A stretch of 64,000 nucleotides of DNA, from the NCBI GenBank assembly GCA_038496445.1, contig JALMLS010000578.1:248001-312000 (forward strand). The letters are read 5' to 3'. A program made the position numbers and the translations under genes. Positions 26,399 through 37,452 of this stretch are shown here, piece after piece (the first letter of the stretch is position 1; each line of letters begins with the position of its first letter). The stretch comes from Trichosphaerium sp. ATCC 40318 (Eukaryota > Discosea > Flabellinia > Trichosidae). The notes beneath the pieces are model-generated. The model ran no database searches, was not told where the DNA came from, and saw nothing but the letters and a program-made list of their open reading frames with translations.

Positions 26399-29204
26399 GC
26401 TTCTTAGAGGTGAGTTTACGATCATCTATAAGCTATTCGCATTGTTGTGTCCTCACACATGATCATTTGCTGAGATACGGCTATTAGGAGCGCGTTTTGC
26501 GCGTAAGACTGTAACAAAACAGTATGCAAGGCATTTACAAACAACAAGTCGTTTGTTGGCACCTGATGAAGAAAACGCCAAGGAAACACCAAAGGACGAT
26601 AAGAAAACCAATTGCGGTACGTATACGTTATTGTATGCTAAACAGCGGTGACATGACATTAAATTAGATTATAATCTTCACCCTTGGCTTGCAAACCTTG
26701 GAATTACCGAAACAGTAAACCATGGTGTATTTAATGGTGTTTGGGAGCAAGGCAATGGAGAAACGGTTGATAATAAGACACCACACTGTCAAACTACAAT
26801 TGCAGGCGTCTCCTTTGGTACCAAAGATGATTACGAAGTATGCGTCAAAAACGCAGCTGAAGCTCAAAAAGAATGGCGTGAGGTATGTAAAAACGCTTAA
26901 AAACATCGTCATAGTGCACAACACAAAGCGGAAACGTTAAAGACGCGCTTATCAGCCACTTTACTACAAATCTCAACGTTTTTTTAAACTTTTCGTTTTG
27001 CTGAAAGCGCACGGCACACAGGGCTTCCAAGATCCTGTCTTTTGATGCCTTGTTGTTTGGTGTTGTTCTCATATTATTTTCAATCCAGTTGCCAATGCCT
27101 ACTCGTGGTGATATTGTAAGACAAATAGGTGAAGCATTGCGTGAAAAAAAGAAAGATTTAGGAAAACTTGTCTCCTTGGAGGTTGGTAAAATTCTATCAG
27201 AAGGTGAGCTATATTTTTAGTAAGGCTATTTGGGTATTCCTGGATGTACAAGTATTTTTAGAACGGAGCACTTCGCTAAACAATGTTTTTTTTTCTGTTT
27301 TTTTTTTTGCCTTATTTGTTGTTTAGGTGAAGGAGAAGTTCAAGAGTTTATTGACATTTGTGATTTTGCTGTTGGATTGAGTAGGTATGTACATGCGAAG
27401 TAGATACATGTAAGTCCTCAGTTCTAATTTTTTTAATTTTAGAACGTTAAACGGACAAGTATTACCTTCAGAGAGTACGTTGTGGGTTACTTTTGTTTTA
27501 ATTGACGTTTGTGTAGGACCTAATCATAGATTGCTTGAAGTATGGAACCCTCTTGGTACTGTTGGTATCATTACAGCATTTAATTTCCCAGTTGCTGTAT
27601 TTGGATGGAACGCAGCAATCAGCCTTGTTTGTGGTAACAGTCATGTATGGTAAGGATCAAAATTTATTCTTTGATTTATTTCCCCATCTCACCTCGTTTG
27701 CCTTGTTCAGGAAACCTGCTCCAACAACTCCATTGACTTCTATTGCTACACAAAAAATTGTAGTAGATGTTTTGAACGCTAATAAAGTAAATCCAGCTGT
27801 AGCAACTATGATACTTGGTGGTAAGTTTGCTTTTCTTTTTTTTTTTCCTGGTTTTTTGGTCTACTTGTGTTGTTGTATATCTTAATATAGTTTAGATAGT
27901 ACTGTCGGAGAAAGCATAGCGGCTGACCCTAGAATGCCACTAGTATCATTCACAGGATCTACTAGAGTGCGTTTGATTAACACAACTTTTGTTCTACATG
28001 TAGAGTTGCAAAATGTGTTCATATTTTTGTTAGGTTGGTAAACTCGTTAATAAGACTGTTGCTGGTCGTCTTGGTATGTATTTATTTTAGTGTTAACATG
28101 TATGTAACAAATGATTATAGGAAGATCTCTACTAGAACTCGGTGGAAACAACGCCATTCTTGGTACGAAATTATATTTTAGTGACTCTTTTTTTTACAGA
28201 AAAACTCATTCTAACGATATTTAGTTATGGAGAACTCTGATGTCGATATGGCTATTACATCTACCGCTTTTGCTGCTGTTGGAACAACAGGTCAACGTTG
28301 TACGAGCTGCAGACGTGCTGTATGTCGTAGTTTGGTTTATTTTTTCTGACTTTTTTTACAGTTTGTTCATGAAAGCGTATATGATAGATTCGTTGAAGGT
28401 CTTCAAAAAGCTTATGGTAAGATGGTTATTGGTAATCCTCTCAATGATAAAACAATGTGTGGACCATTACATAGTGCTGCAGCACTTGAACAATACGAGA
28501 AAACTCTTGTAGAAGCCAAGAAACAAGTACGTCGTATGTTTTTTTTTTACAGTTGTTTATTTTCATTTTAGGGCGGTAAGATACTGTATGGTGGTAATGT
28601 TATGAAAGAACATATGGGTCATTATGTAGAACCTACAATAGTATCAATATCTCCTGATGCTGAAGTTGTTCAGATGGAGACTTTTGCACCAATTTTGTAT
28701 ATTTCTAAAATTAACGCACGTGGAACTTTTATTTTTGTGATTTGACGAAAGTTTGACTTTGATGCGTTTTACTGATTATTGGGATTTAGAACTTGAATGA
28801 GGCTATTGCGCTCAATAACTCTGTTCCACAAGGACTCAGTTCTGCATTATTCTCAAAGGATTTGAATGATGTTATGCGATGGACAGGGTAAACAGTTCTT
28901 GCTTATGTATTTTATTTTTTCTCACTTTCTTTGCTTAGTCCTTCTGGTTCTGATTGTGGTATTATCAATGTCAACACATCTTGCAGTGGTGCTGAAATTG
29001 GAGGAGCTTTTGGTGGAGAAAAGGAGACAGGAGGCGGTCGCGAAAGTGGATCTGACGCTTGGAAACAAGTACGTTGTCTTTTGCTTTATTTTTTGTTCCT
29101 TGTTCGTATACTCATTTTTTATGTAGTATATGAGACGTGGTACTGTTACTATTAATCATGGAGAGAGCGTTGCTTTAGCTCAAGGTGTAGAATTTGATGT
29201 GTGA
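26399..29204 (+). CDS. ALDH7A1: Alpha-aminoadipic semialdehyde dehydrogenase (antiquitin, ALDH7 family)
   Basis: NAD-dependent aldehyde dehydrogenase that in other eukaryotes oxidises alpha-aminoadipic semialdehyde in lysine breakdown. An Arg-rich N-terminus ([19 protein letters not shown]) suggests a mitochondrial presequence. Family stretches in order: [114 protein letters not shown] (catalytic Glu), [12 protein letters not shown] (catalytic Cys), [59 protein letters not shown] and [18 protein letters not shown]. About thirteen small exons. The first exon is uncertain: the ATG at 26399 precedes a good donor but does not join in phase to the next exon. Confidence 0.88.
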
Positions 29205-29319
29205 AGGAATAAAAGGGAGAAATTAGTTAACCATGTCTCACATTCCAAAAACTGAAAAAAACAAAAAAAAATTTAACGATCAGATGAACCCCAACTGTTA
29301 CTACACTCCATATGGACCA

Positions 29320-29510
29320 CAGTGCGCACCACCGCGCTGAAGTCCTCGTACACTTCAGGCAGAACCGAAAGGTACGACATGTTAGGAACTCGTTGCACGA
29401 CAACAGTGTGCACCACCACACTGAAGCCCTCGAATATAAGGCAGAAGGCACCGAAATGTACGAAATTGCAATGGTGACCTACGGTATGCACCACATACCG
29501 AAAAGTCCTC
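29320..29510. repeat. Three-copy repeat (~80 bp period), each starting with a CACCA-loop hairpin
   Basis: Imperfect tandem units begin at 29320, 29404 and 29482 (spacing 84 and 78). Each starts with a 7-bp stem: CAGTGCG/CGCGCTG with loop CACCAC, CAGTGTG/CACACTG with loop CACCAC, and CGGTATG/CATACCG with loop CACCA. Stem bases change while pairing is kept (one T-G wobble in unit 1). Each is followed by AAG(T/C)CCTC and, further on, GTAC. The minus strand is also open with a 28-residue period (VVVHTVV-like), so a repeat-coding exon is an alternative to a structured RNA. Confidence 0.55.
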
Positions 29511-30386
29511 AAACATTATAAGCCTGCGCTGAAAGTTCGGAGTCACTGCAATGTACAACAAATTCTTAACAAGAAGAATACATTTTAGAGGGGATCATCA
29601 AATCGTTAACGATGGATGGCCGTCCTGATAATAGGGTAATCCAAAAATACTTTTAAACAACAAATGTTATCCAAGAAATAAATTGTGGGAGATATACATT
29701 TGTCTAAAACCCTTGTAATCAATAACACAATGCCATATACGCGTTTTGGGGAATTCGAGTTGGTGCAACAAGCGAACAAACCCGCAGGTACTACTCTAAC
29801 ACTACATAGAGCCGATTCGGGCTCTTGAGCAAAAAATATCCAACACAAACAGTTGCAAGAACCTTCTAACGCTCAAACATGACGTAACTACATGGTGATA
29901 AGCGATATTGAGATAACTATTACCTATGAAGCGAGTTGGCGCAATATAAGCGAAAAGTGGTTAACCTATCGTAAACCTGCTAATAAGGTTAATAACGTAT
30001 TAATTGCGCGTAGAAATAGCTACTGAGCGAACAGCCCAGCTTTTAAACCTGTTAGTTAATAAAACCGCAGATCACGTTTTTTAAACCGAAACGTCACCGA
30101 AACACTGAAAACAGTCATAAATACAATATCACGTCTCTGTTTATAGCGCTGAAGTGGTTTTGAGCATTTACAAAGTAAAGTAGCTACAACCAATTGTTTT
30201 TGAACCAAAACTTGCAACGAAGCCCAACTTATTTACTTAGTGCCATTTTAAACTGTTTTGCTTGCAGTGTCAACCCTAGTATCTCATGGTGGAATGAAAC
30301 CGAAAAAAGGGTGATTGAGGTCTAACAATACCTTCGGTGTGGACTAGAAATGCATATTGTAGCACACACCACCTGACACGTTTTCG
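29511..30386. other. Intergenic, no gene seen
   Basis: Between the hairpin repeat and the tRNA-like element. No coding signal recognised. Confidence 0.4.
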
Positions 30387-30446
30387 TGCTCTACCACTGA
30401 GCTACAAGAGAAAGAAATTCCTCCTCTGGCGGGATTCGAACCCGCG
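30387..30446 (-). other. tRNA-like element with permuted order (B box before A box)
   Basis: On the minus strand a perfect T arm (GCGGG-TTCGAAT-CCCGC, 30445-30429, containing the B-box consensus) is followed by acceptor-like bases (30428-30422) and a linker of about 17 bases. Then comes a perfect D arm (GCTC...GAGC, 30402-30388) with the A-box consensus TAGCTCAGTGG. The bases after the T arm can pair with those before the D arm (CAGAGGA with TCTCTTG), though with wobbles and one mismatch or bulge. This is the order of circularly permuted tRNA genes. I cannot place an anticodon arm, so it may be a permuted tRNA gene, a pseudogene, or two unrelated fragments. Confidence 0.4.
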
Positions 30447-30923
30447 ACCGTCGGCTCTTGAGGCTTAGCATCAGAATATACTGTCTGTGAACATTGGAGC
30501 ACCCTGACTACAATCCCAATCGCTTTCTTTTTAAAACGCAAACACGGGAATAAGTTGTTGTTTCAAGTTATGCTTTTGACAAAAAAAAGTTTTCAAGTTA
30601 CAAGATCAAAACCAGAATCCCTTTCCTGTGTTGTGCTGTGCTATTGTACAGTCAAATTTATGCTATTTACCTTGAATTTACAAGTCCTGTAAAACTAGCT
30701 TGCTTATCAATAGTTATCAAATACAATCATGTACTTGCAATGCAAAAGAGTGTTTATATACAGTTGCAAGATATACTGGACTTTAACGACTATTAAGAAT
30801 TGCATACAAGTATTGTGTAATACATTGAATTGCTTTAATTAAAAGCCTTTTATGGATGTTACCACCACGTGCCAATTGACTTTTGTTTTGAAGAAAAGTC
30901 AATAGTTTTCCCGAAATAATACT
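30447..30923. other. Intergenic, no gene seen
   Basis: Upstream of the VHTI-repeat F-box gene. CACGTG at about 30869 and again at 30924. Confidence 0.4.
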
Positions 30924-30929
30924 CACGTG
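30924..30929. promoter_or_regulatory. CACGTG box just upstream of the F-box/VHTI gene
   Basis: ACTCACGTGTG, 20 bases before the proposed ATG at 30949. Confidence 0.45.
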
Positions 30930-30948
30930 TGAAAAGTACGCAGTCGCC

Positions 30949-32058
30949 ATGGATCGTACAGAAAGTAATAAAAACCATCTTAAGTTAGCGTCTGATACAT
31001 CAAGGCAATTAATTGTTGTGATCTAAAATAACAGCTGTAGTGGTCAACCAACGTTATTGGACATGCCCAATGAGATTCTGGCAACAATTTTGACTCTTAC
31101 AACAAAAGATCGATTTGCGGCTTGTCAAACGTGTAGTGTCCTCTCTTCTATCATTCGTGACATTGTTGGGTACCATAGTATAACTATAAAAACAAAAGAA
31201 CAAGCGAAAGAAGTTGTAAAACATAAAGGAATCATTAGAAACACAAAAATCAAGTTCTTGGCTGAAAGGTATGGGTTTCCCTCAACAAAGGTTCTGGCAC
31301 TCTTCGCCGGAGTTCATACAATTTGCCTAAGTCAGTGCTACAATGTGACAGTTGAAGGAGTAAAAGCACTTGCAGGTGTACATACAATCTATCTTGGGAA
31401 TGGAAAGGTCACAGATGAAGCAGTGAAATCACTTGCTGGCGTTCACACAATTGGTCTTTTAAGCAATTGGTCTCTTACAGATGAAGGAGTGAAGGCGCTT
31501 GCGGGTGTTCATACCATTGACCTTTCATGTACTCGAGTAACAGATGAAGGAATAAAAGCACTCAAAGGTGTTCATTCTATTAACCTTTATCTCACTGATG
31601 TGACAGATAAAGCAATGAAAAGTCTTGCAGGTGTGCACACCATTAACATCTGCGGTTGTATGAAAATTACTGTCGCGGGAATCAAAGCGCTCAAAGATGT
31701 CCATGATATTAGGCTCAGCTATCCAAAAAATAACTCTTGGCTTGAACACCTTTGCAACATACACTCTGTCACTATTCATTATGCGAAAAGCTTAACAAGT
31801 GATGCAATCAAAGCACTATACAATGTCAAACGCCTTGAGCTTTTCATTTACCCTCAACTAACAGACTTGAGCTTTGAGACATTGGTCAACCTTGAGCATC
31901 TCAGATTGGGTGGATGTATCAAGGTTACAAATGGTTGTTTGAAAAACTTAAAATCTCTAAAACGTTTCGCATATTTGGGAAGGACTGGAATCACAAAAGA
32001 GGCTGTTGAGTCAATGGGTATCAAATATGTAGTAAATAAACCACATAGTCCTGTTTAG
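30949..32058 (+). CDS. F-box protein with GVHTI leucine-rich repeats
   Basis: An F-box (LLDMPNEILATILTLTTKDR) is followed by at least six LRR units of 22-24 residues built on ALAGVHTIxL...VTDEGVK, then more diverged units (VKRLELFIYPQLTD, LEHLRLGGCIKVTN). Predicted SCF-type substrate receptor or protein-interaction scaffold. The main exon is a single open frame ending at 32056-32058. I propose a short first exon from ATG 30949 (MDRTESNKNHLKLASDTS) joined through a GC-AG intron (AG|GCAATTAA ... GTAG) in phase 2, giving SGQPTLLDMPNE. If this is wrong, the start is the ATG at 31063. The near-identical VHTI repeats indicate recent internal duplication. Confidence 0.75.
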
Positions 32059-33482
32059 CAGCTTGTTTGTAGTACAGTAGATGTTAACAAAAGGGGACGG
32101 AAACAACTTTTAAGTAAGCCAAACAAAGAGCCGGCAAGTGATCTTTTCTGGGTATGCTGTTTCTAGGAATCCTTTGCTTATGATGTGTTTTATGTCTAAA
32201 AAATGTGACCAGTTTTCAAAGGCTAAAATTTTTCATAAAAACATGTAAAACTAAACGGACGCAACAGTTTTGAGTCAACAACATTCTCTGTTTTATGCAC
32301 GAGCATAAGTCAACAAATTCTCTGTGACGAGCATAAGCCCTAATAACACTTATATGGTACCTTTTCATGCGTTCTCTGCGCCTTATACTTCATGAGGCTG
32401 TTATAAAGGGAAAAAAATGCATCTTTCATGTGTACGGTGCACTAGCAGCTACTCCACGCTAATGGAAGCGCACTATTCAAGCAGAAAAACTGGGATAATA
32501 ACGTGAAAACCTCCCCATAACACTTTCAACACTGCTATAGGCTTTGTGAACAGGCAGGTGTCAATTTGTAGGTAAAAAACAATTTCAGTCTCGGTTAAAT
32601 CACGTGGGCTTGGATTCGCAAAAAAATACCGGTGGCAGTAAGTGCAGCACATTTAAAATAGGAGATGGTAAGCTCTGTCAGAAGTCTCATCCGTTAGTCT
32701 AACAGATCAGGCAGAACTGGATTTTTTTTGTTAAACAGTCTGGCTTAAAACTTAAAAGAATGAGACGGACAATATCTTAGCACGTGATAAATTTATTTTT
32801 CTTTGGTTTGGAATGCCTTTTTCGAATTTTTGTACTTTTAGAAAATATGCCGTTTGCTAGCGTAATAGATAATTAAACAACGTTTAGTGACGCCTAAAAG
32901 GAATTGTGGCAATGACGCCACAAAGCCTGTGTTTTTCAACTAAATATTTCTCGAATCACACATTCTCTCGAGATAGTGTATTTCTACCCGAAATCTCGAC
33001 CCCCTCTAGGTCTTTCAATAGCATTGATTGTTGTATACGTCCTGTAATCTCCATCTTAGAAGAAATAGTAATAGAGAAAGTCATCAATGCTGATGTTAAT
33101 GTCATGCGGCTACTGTATGTTGTTTATACACATATATCATACGAGGAGGTTTGCTAATATTGTGTTTGGTATTGTGTTTATGGAAAGTTGTATTTTTCCT
33201 GGAGCTGAAAATATTAATATAGTAAACATTGTTAGCTCGCAAAAGTGTTACAAACAGGGGAAAGTAGAGTGAATAAAGTTCAGATTTTTTCAATGAATAT
33301 CAAAGTGCTTTTTAGTGTTTTGGTAGCTGAGCTCTTTGTACAAACAAAGAGTCTCACTTGCTTGATTAAATATGCATGTGAGCAGATTAACTTCAACAAA
33401 ACTACGTGTGTGGTGATCACGTTTTCTCACTCACGCATCACGATACATAAATTAGTCAAAAACATAACGAGGATTAAAGCAA
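32059..33482. other. Intergenic; right part belongs to the family A duplication unit
   Basis: No gene recognised. From about 33245 the sequence (TAAAGTTCAGATTTTTTC and on) is repeated in diverged form upstream of the second family A copy near 35430-35748. CACGTG at about 32602 and 32782. Confidence 0.5.
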
Positions 33483-35313
33483 ATGAATTCTCATACCTTA
33501 CCTGTATTCTTACTATTCTCCCTGGTGTTGATGATTGTTACGATAAATGGAAACACATTGAATTTACCAAAGAGAGGCATGCCTTTGCCTACAAGAGTTG
33601 AAGTGGATGTTGGATGCTTAGGTACAGAGAAGCAGAAGTGTTGATCGCTCTGTTGATGTTTTCTAACCCTGAATAGATATCTACAAGCCTTTCCGTATTG
33701 CTGAACTTATACCAGAGTTAAACGCAGCTACAAGCGATAGTGAAGAACCAGCGATGGCTTCTGGAGTGATAAATGGAGTGGTAAGTACTAAGATATTGCG
33801 CTTTATTTATTCATTGGTGATTTAGGAGTATTTCGTACTTACTTTTGAGTATGAGGATTCAGCGACTACAAATGGAGTTGAAGACTTGGTTATTGTTGTC
33901 TTCACGAAAGAAGGTATGTGAGGAAAACGAGATCAACGGGAAAAAAATGAGACGTCATACTGACTTTGAGCCAAGCACTTTCGAAGGGTGAACTTTACTA
34001 CTTTGTGATACAGAATCGTAACGATGCGGATATAACATTTGGAAACAATGAGTTTGCCATCGTCGCTTCAACTGATGATGACAGATCACAACCATTTGTC
34101 TTTGCATTCTTTCTTGTTGAAGATACAATGAATGGTGTACGGAACATTAATTAACACATGTATTTGCTTATGGTAAACAAAGGGTCTCATGTTGGAACAG
34201 GAGCTTACTATTCATTCCATTCGTAGGAGAGGGCTACTATTTAGACCAAAGATAGCTTACAACCCAGGTACGAGAATTTTTTTACTTACTTTTTTTTCGA
34301 AGAAAGTAGTGCTCTGACTGTTGTTTCTTCTAGTTGATAATAAATACTTGGTTACTCACGCATCGTTGGGGCGTAATGTATATTCTATCATTGATTCCAC
34401 AAAGTCACTTGTTGTAAGTAATGCCGATATCCGTAAGTACACTGTTTGTCAAACGTATGTTAACAATACTATAGCAATGAGAAGTTTGCATTATGATGTT
34501 GTATATGGCGGACAAGCTTGTAACTGCTTTGTCATTATTTTTTCCGGATACGAGGAGTTGTTATATTGGATAGTAGATGAAAACAATCTACCCATTGTAC
34601 GTACTAGATACACAATTTAACAACAACTGATTGTTTCCTTTTAAGGGTACTGATCTTATTGTTGAACCAACTTTACACGAGTCAATGGATATCAGAGCAA
34701 CCTACCACCCAAATACACAATTTATTGGTATCATGTCATACGGAATTACTTACAGTGGACCAGAGCCTGAAGCAACTAGAACACGTGATACCTCTGAGTT
34801 TTTTCTTCGTCAAGTTGATGCAATGTTTACTGTAAACAGTATTGATAGTGTACAAACTCTTGTTCAAGAACTAGATTCTTCTGATATCGCTATTGGTATG
34901 GAAGCGATAGCTGCTAATAATGTGAGAGGCATATTCTTAGGGGTAACTGTTGATGATGATAGTACAAAGGGGCTATTGTACATCACACAATATCATACTG
35001 GATTTAAATCTTTTAAAGTCAGAGCACTAAGTTTAGAAGGTTAGTCTAGACTTGTATTCATAAGTTCAACACGCTTACTGTATATTATAGACAACGATCC
35101 TGAACAACCAGCAATCGCATATGGCACTATGAGTGGTACAACTGTTGTAAGTTGGTTAATACGTAATTTTGTTCTATATTCATGTTCTTGTAGATTGCTG
35201 TTCAGACTGCTAGGCTACCTACAGATGATAACAGTGTTTGGATATATTTTTTGGGAGATTCAATTCAAAGTGTATTCTATCCACAAAACGGGCAATGTGG
35301 AAGACGACTGTAA
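33483..35313 (+). CDS. Family A secreted protein, copy A1, ending CGRRL
   Basis: Signal peptide (MNSHTLPVFLLFSLVLMIVT) followed by a beta-rich ectodomain of roughly 400 residues in about ten exons. Exon 1 is 33483-33621, then 33677-33780 and 33826-33913. Later exons start at CACTTTCGAAGG (~33978), GGTCTCATG (~34188), TTGATAAT (~34335), CAATGAG (~34477) and GGTACTGAT (34646); two short exons follow. Recognisable blocks: YFVLTFEYEDSATTNG, LYYFVIQNRNDADITFG, FFLVEDTMNGV, FRPKIAYNPVDNKYLVTH, VVYGGQACNCF and DSVQTLVQELDSSDI. It ends IQSVFYPQNGQCGRRL-stop. I know no named family; repeated beta-strand blocks suggest a propeller-like or sandwich fold. Splicing is consistent with copy A3 on the other strand. 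Confidence 0.7.
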
Positions 35314-35748
35314 ACAATCCGTATTTGTAATAAAAGAACAAAATAAAAAACTACTAAAGGATATGTATTGATTAGTTTAAATATAATGTAAGATTATCAC
35401 GTGATTTTTACTTTGAAGAGCAAACCTTTCTTAAGAGTGTTACAAACAAGGAAAACTAGAGCGAATAAGTTTCGATTTCAACGAATATCAAAGTGCTTAT
35501 TTGTGTTTGGTAGCTGTACACGATCGATATTGTTTAAATCTTTCGTGGGTAGATTACGTTATAAACTTTATGTGGTACTCCAAACTGTTGTTAAATTAGT
35601 TGTAATTATACTAGTACAGCCATATTGAAGCCATAAAGCGTGTTTTTAGGACCCGGTGTTACTGACATTTGTATCACATTTTTCGCACAACTCAAGTTCC
35701 GAAAGCCCTTGATCGTAAATTAGTCAAAACATGCGAGGATTGAAGCAA

Positions 35749-37087
35749 ATGAATTCTCATACATTACCTGTATTCTTACTATTCTCCTTGGTGTTGATGA
35801 TTGTTAAAACAAACGCCATGCCATTGCCTACAAGAGTTGAAGTGGATGTTGGATGCTTAGGTACAAAGAATCAAATATATTGCTCATTCTTTTGATGTTT
35901 TCTAACTGAATAGATATCTACAAGCCTTTCCGCATTGCTGAACTTATACCAGAGTTAAACTCAGCTACAAGCGGTAGTGAAGAACCAGCGATGGCTTCTG
36001 GAGTGATAAATGGAGTGGTAAGTACTAAGTTACCATGTTTCTTGTTCATTGATTTAGGAGTATTTCGTGCTTGCTTTTGAGTATGAAGATTCAGCGACTA
36101 CAAATGGAATTGAAGACTTGATTATTGTTGTATTCACAAAAGAAGGTATGTGACAAACGCATTTGTTAAAGTTATGCTGACTTTGAGCCTAGCTCTTTCA
36201 TTCAAAGGGCGAACTTTACTACTTTGTGATACAGAATCGTAACGATGCGGATATAACATTTGGAAACAATGAGTTTGCCATCGCTGCTTCAAATGATGAT
36301 GACGTATCTCAAGTTTTTGTGTACTTTCTCGTTGAAGATACAATGAATGGTGTACGTGAACATTATTTCAAACACGTGTTTGCATGCGTTTAGCTTATTG
36401 TAAACAAAGGGTCTCATGTTGGAACGGGAGATGTTAGTACTGATCTTATTGTTGAACCAACTTTACACAATTCAAAGGATATCAGAGCAACCTACCACCC
36501 AAATACACAATTTATTGGTATTATGTCATACGGAGATACTTACAGTGGACCAGAGCCTGATGCAACCAGAACACGTGATACCTCTGAGTTTTTTCTTCGT
36601 CAAATTGATGCGATGTTCACTGTAAACAGTATTGATAGTGTACAAACTCTTGTTCAAGAACTAGATTCTTCTGATATTGCTATTGGTATGGAAGCAATAC
36701 CTGATACAAGAGGCATATTCTTAGGGGTAACTGTTGATGATGATCGTAGAAAGAGGCTATTGTACATCACACAATATCAATCTGACAATCAATCCTTTAA
36801 AGTCAGAGCACTAAGTTTAGAAGGTTAGTCTAGACTTGTATTCATCAGTTCAACACGCTTACTGTATATTATAGACAATGGTCCTGAACAACCAGCAATC
36901 GCATATGGCACTATGAGTGGTACAACTGTTGTAAGTTGGTTAATACATAATTTTGTTCTTATTCAGTTTATTGTAGATTGCTGTTCAGACTGATAGGCGA
37001 CGTACACATGTTTGGATATATTTTTTGGGAGATTCAATACAAAGTGTATTCTATCCACAAAATGGGCAATGTGGAAGGCGACTTTAA
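35749..37087 (+). pseudogene. Family A copy A2, internally deleted
   Basis: Signal-peptide exon and the next three exons parallel A1. After GGTCTCATGTTGGAACGGGAG (about 36406-36426) the sequence jumps to the middle of the A1 exon beginning at 34646, so two exons and part of two others are missing and the joined frame does not continue. The downstream exons remain open and end QNGQCGRRL. It could be a recent pseudogene or a shortened paralog with altered splicing. Confidence 0.6.
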
Positions 37088-37452
37088 ACAATCCGTGTCT
37101 GTAATAAAGAACCAAATAAACAACTTTAGTATGTAGCCAACCAGGTGTTATAAAAAAACGTGTCAAACCCACGGCACGTAAAAATCAATAAAAAATTGCC
37201 TCCAACATGCCTTATTGCGGTTAAGTGAATGTTCTGCTTTTAATTTTTAGCACTGGCGTAAAGCGTATTTGGATTAAGAGTTTGTCTTGCTAGAATACAA
37301 TGTAAGACCTCCAAGTGATTTTACTTTGATATACGCACAACTTCTTGTACGGTCCTAAAAACCCAATCACGTGACTCTAGCTATACCAACACGTTTTTCT
37401 AAATAATATTTTAGGACGAATCTGTCAAAAAGTAAGGCTTAGAGTAGTAACG
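37088..37452. other. Intergenic with promoter box of the MORN-SAM gene
   Basis: CACGTG at 37368-37373 (AATCACGTGACT), 80 bases before the start at 37453. No gene. Confidence 0.5.

Larger units (their letters stand above)
33245..37087. repeat. Tandem duplication carrying family A genes A1 and A2
   Basis: Unit 1 is about 33245-35313, unit 2 about 35430-37087, both in the same orientation. Upstream flank, signal-peptide exon, middle exons and last exon are highly similar. Unit 2 lacks about 430 bases corresponding to 34209-34640. Confidence 0.8.
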
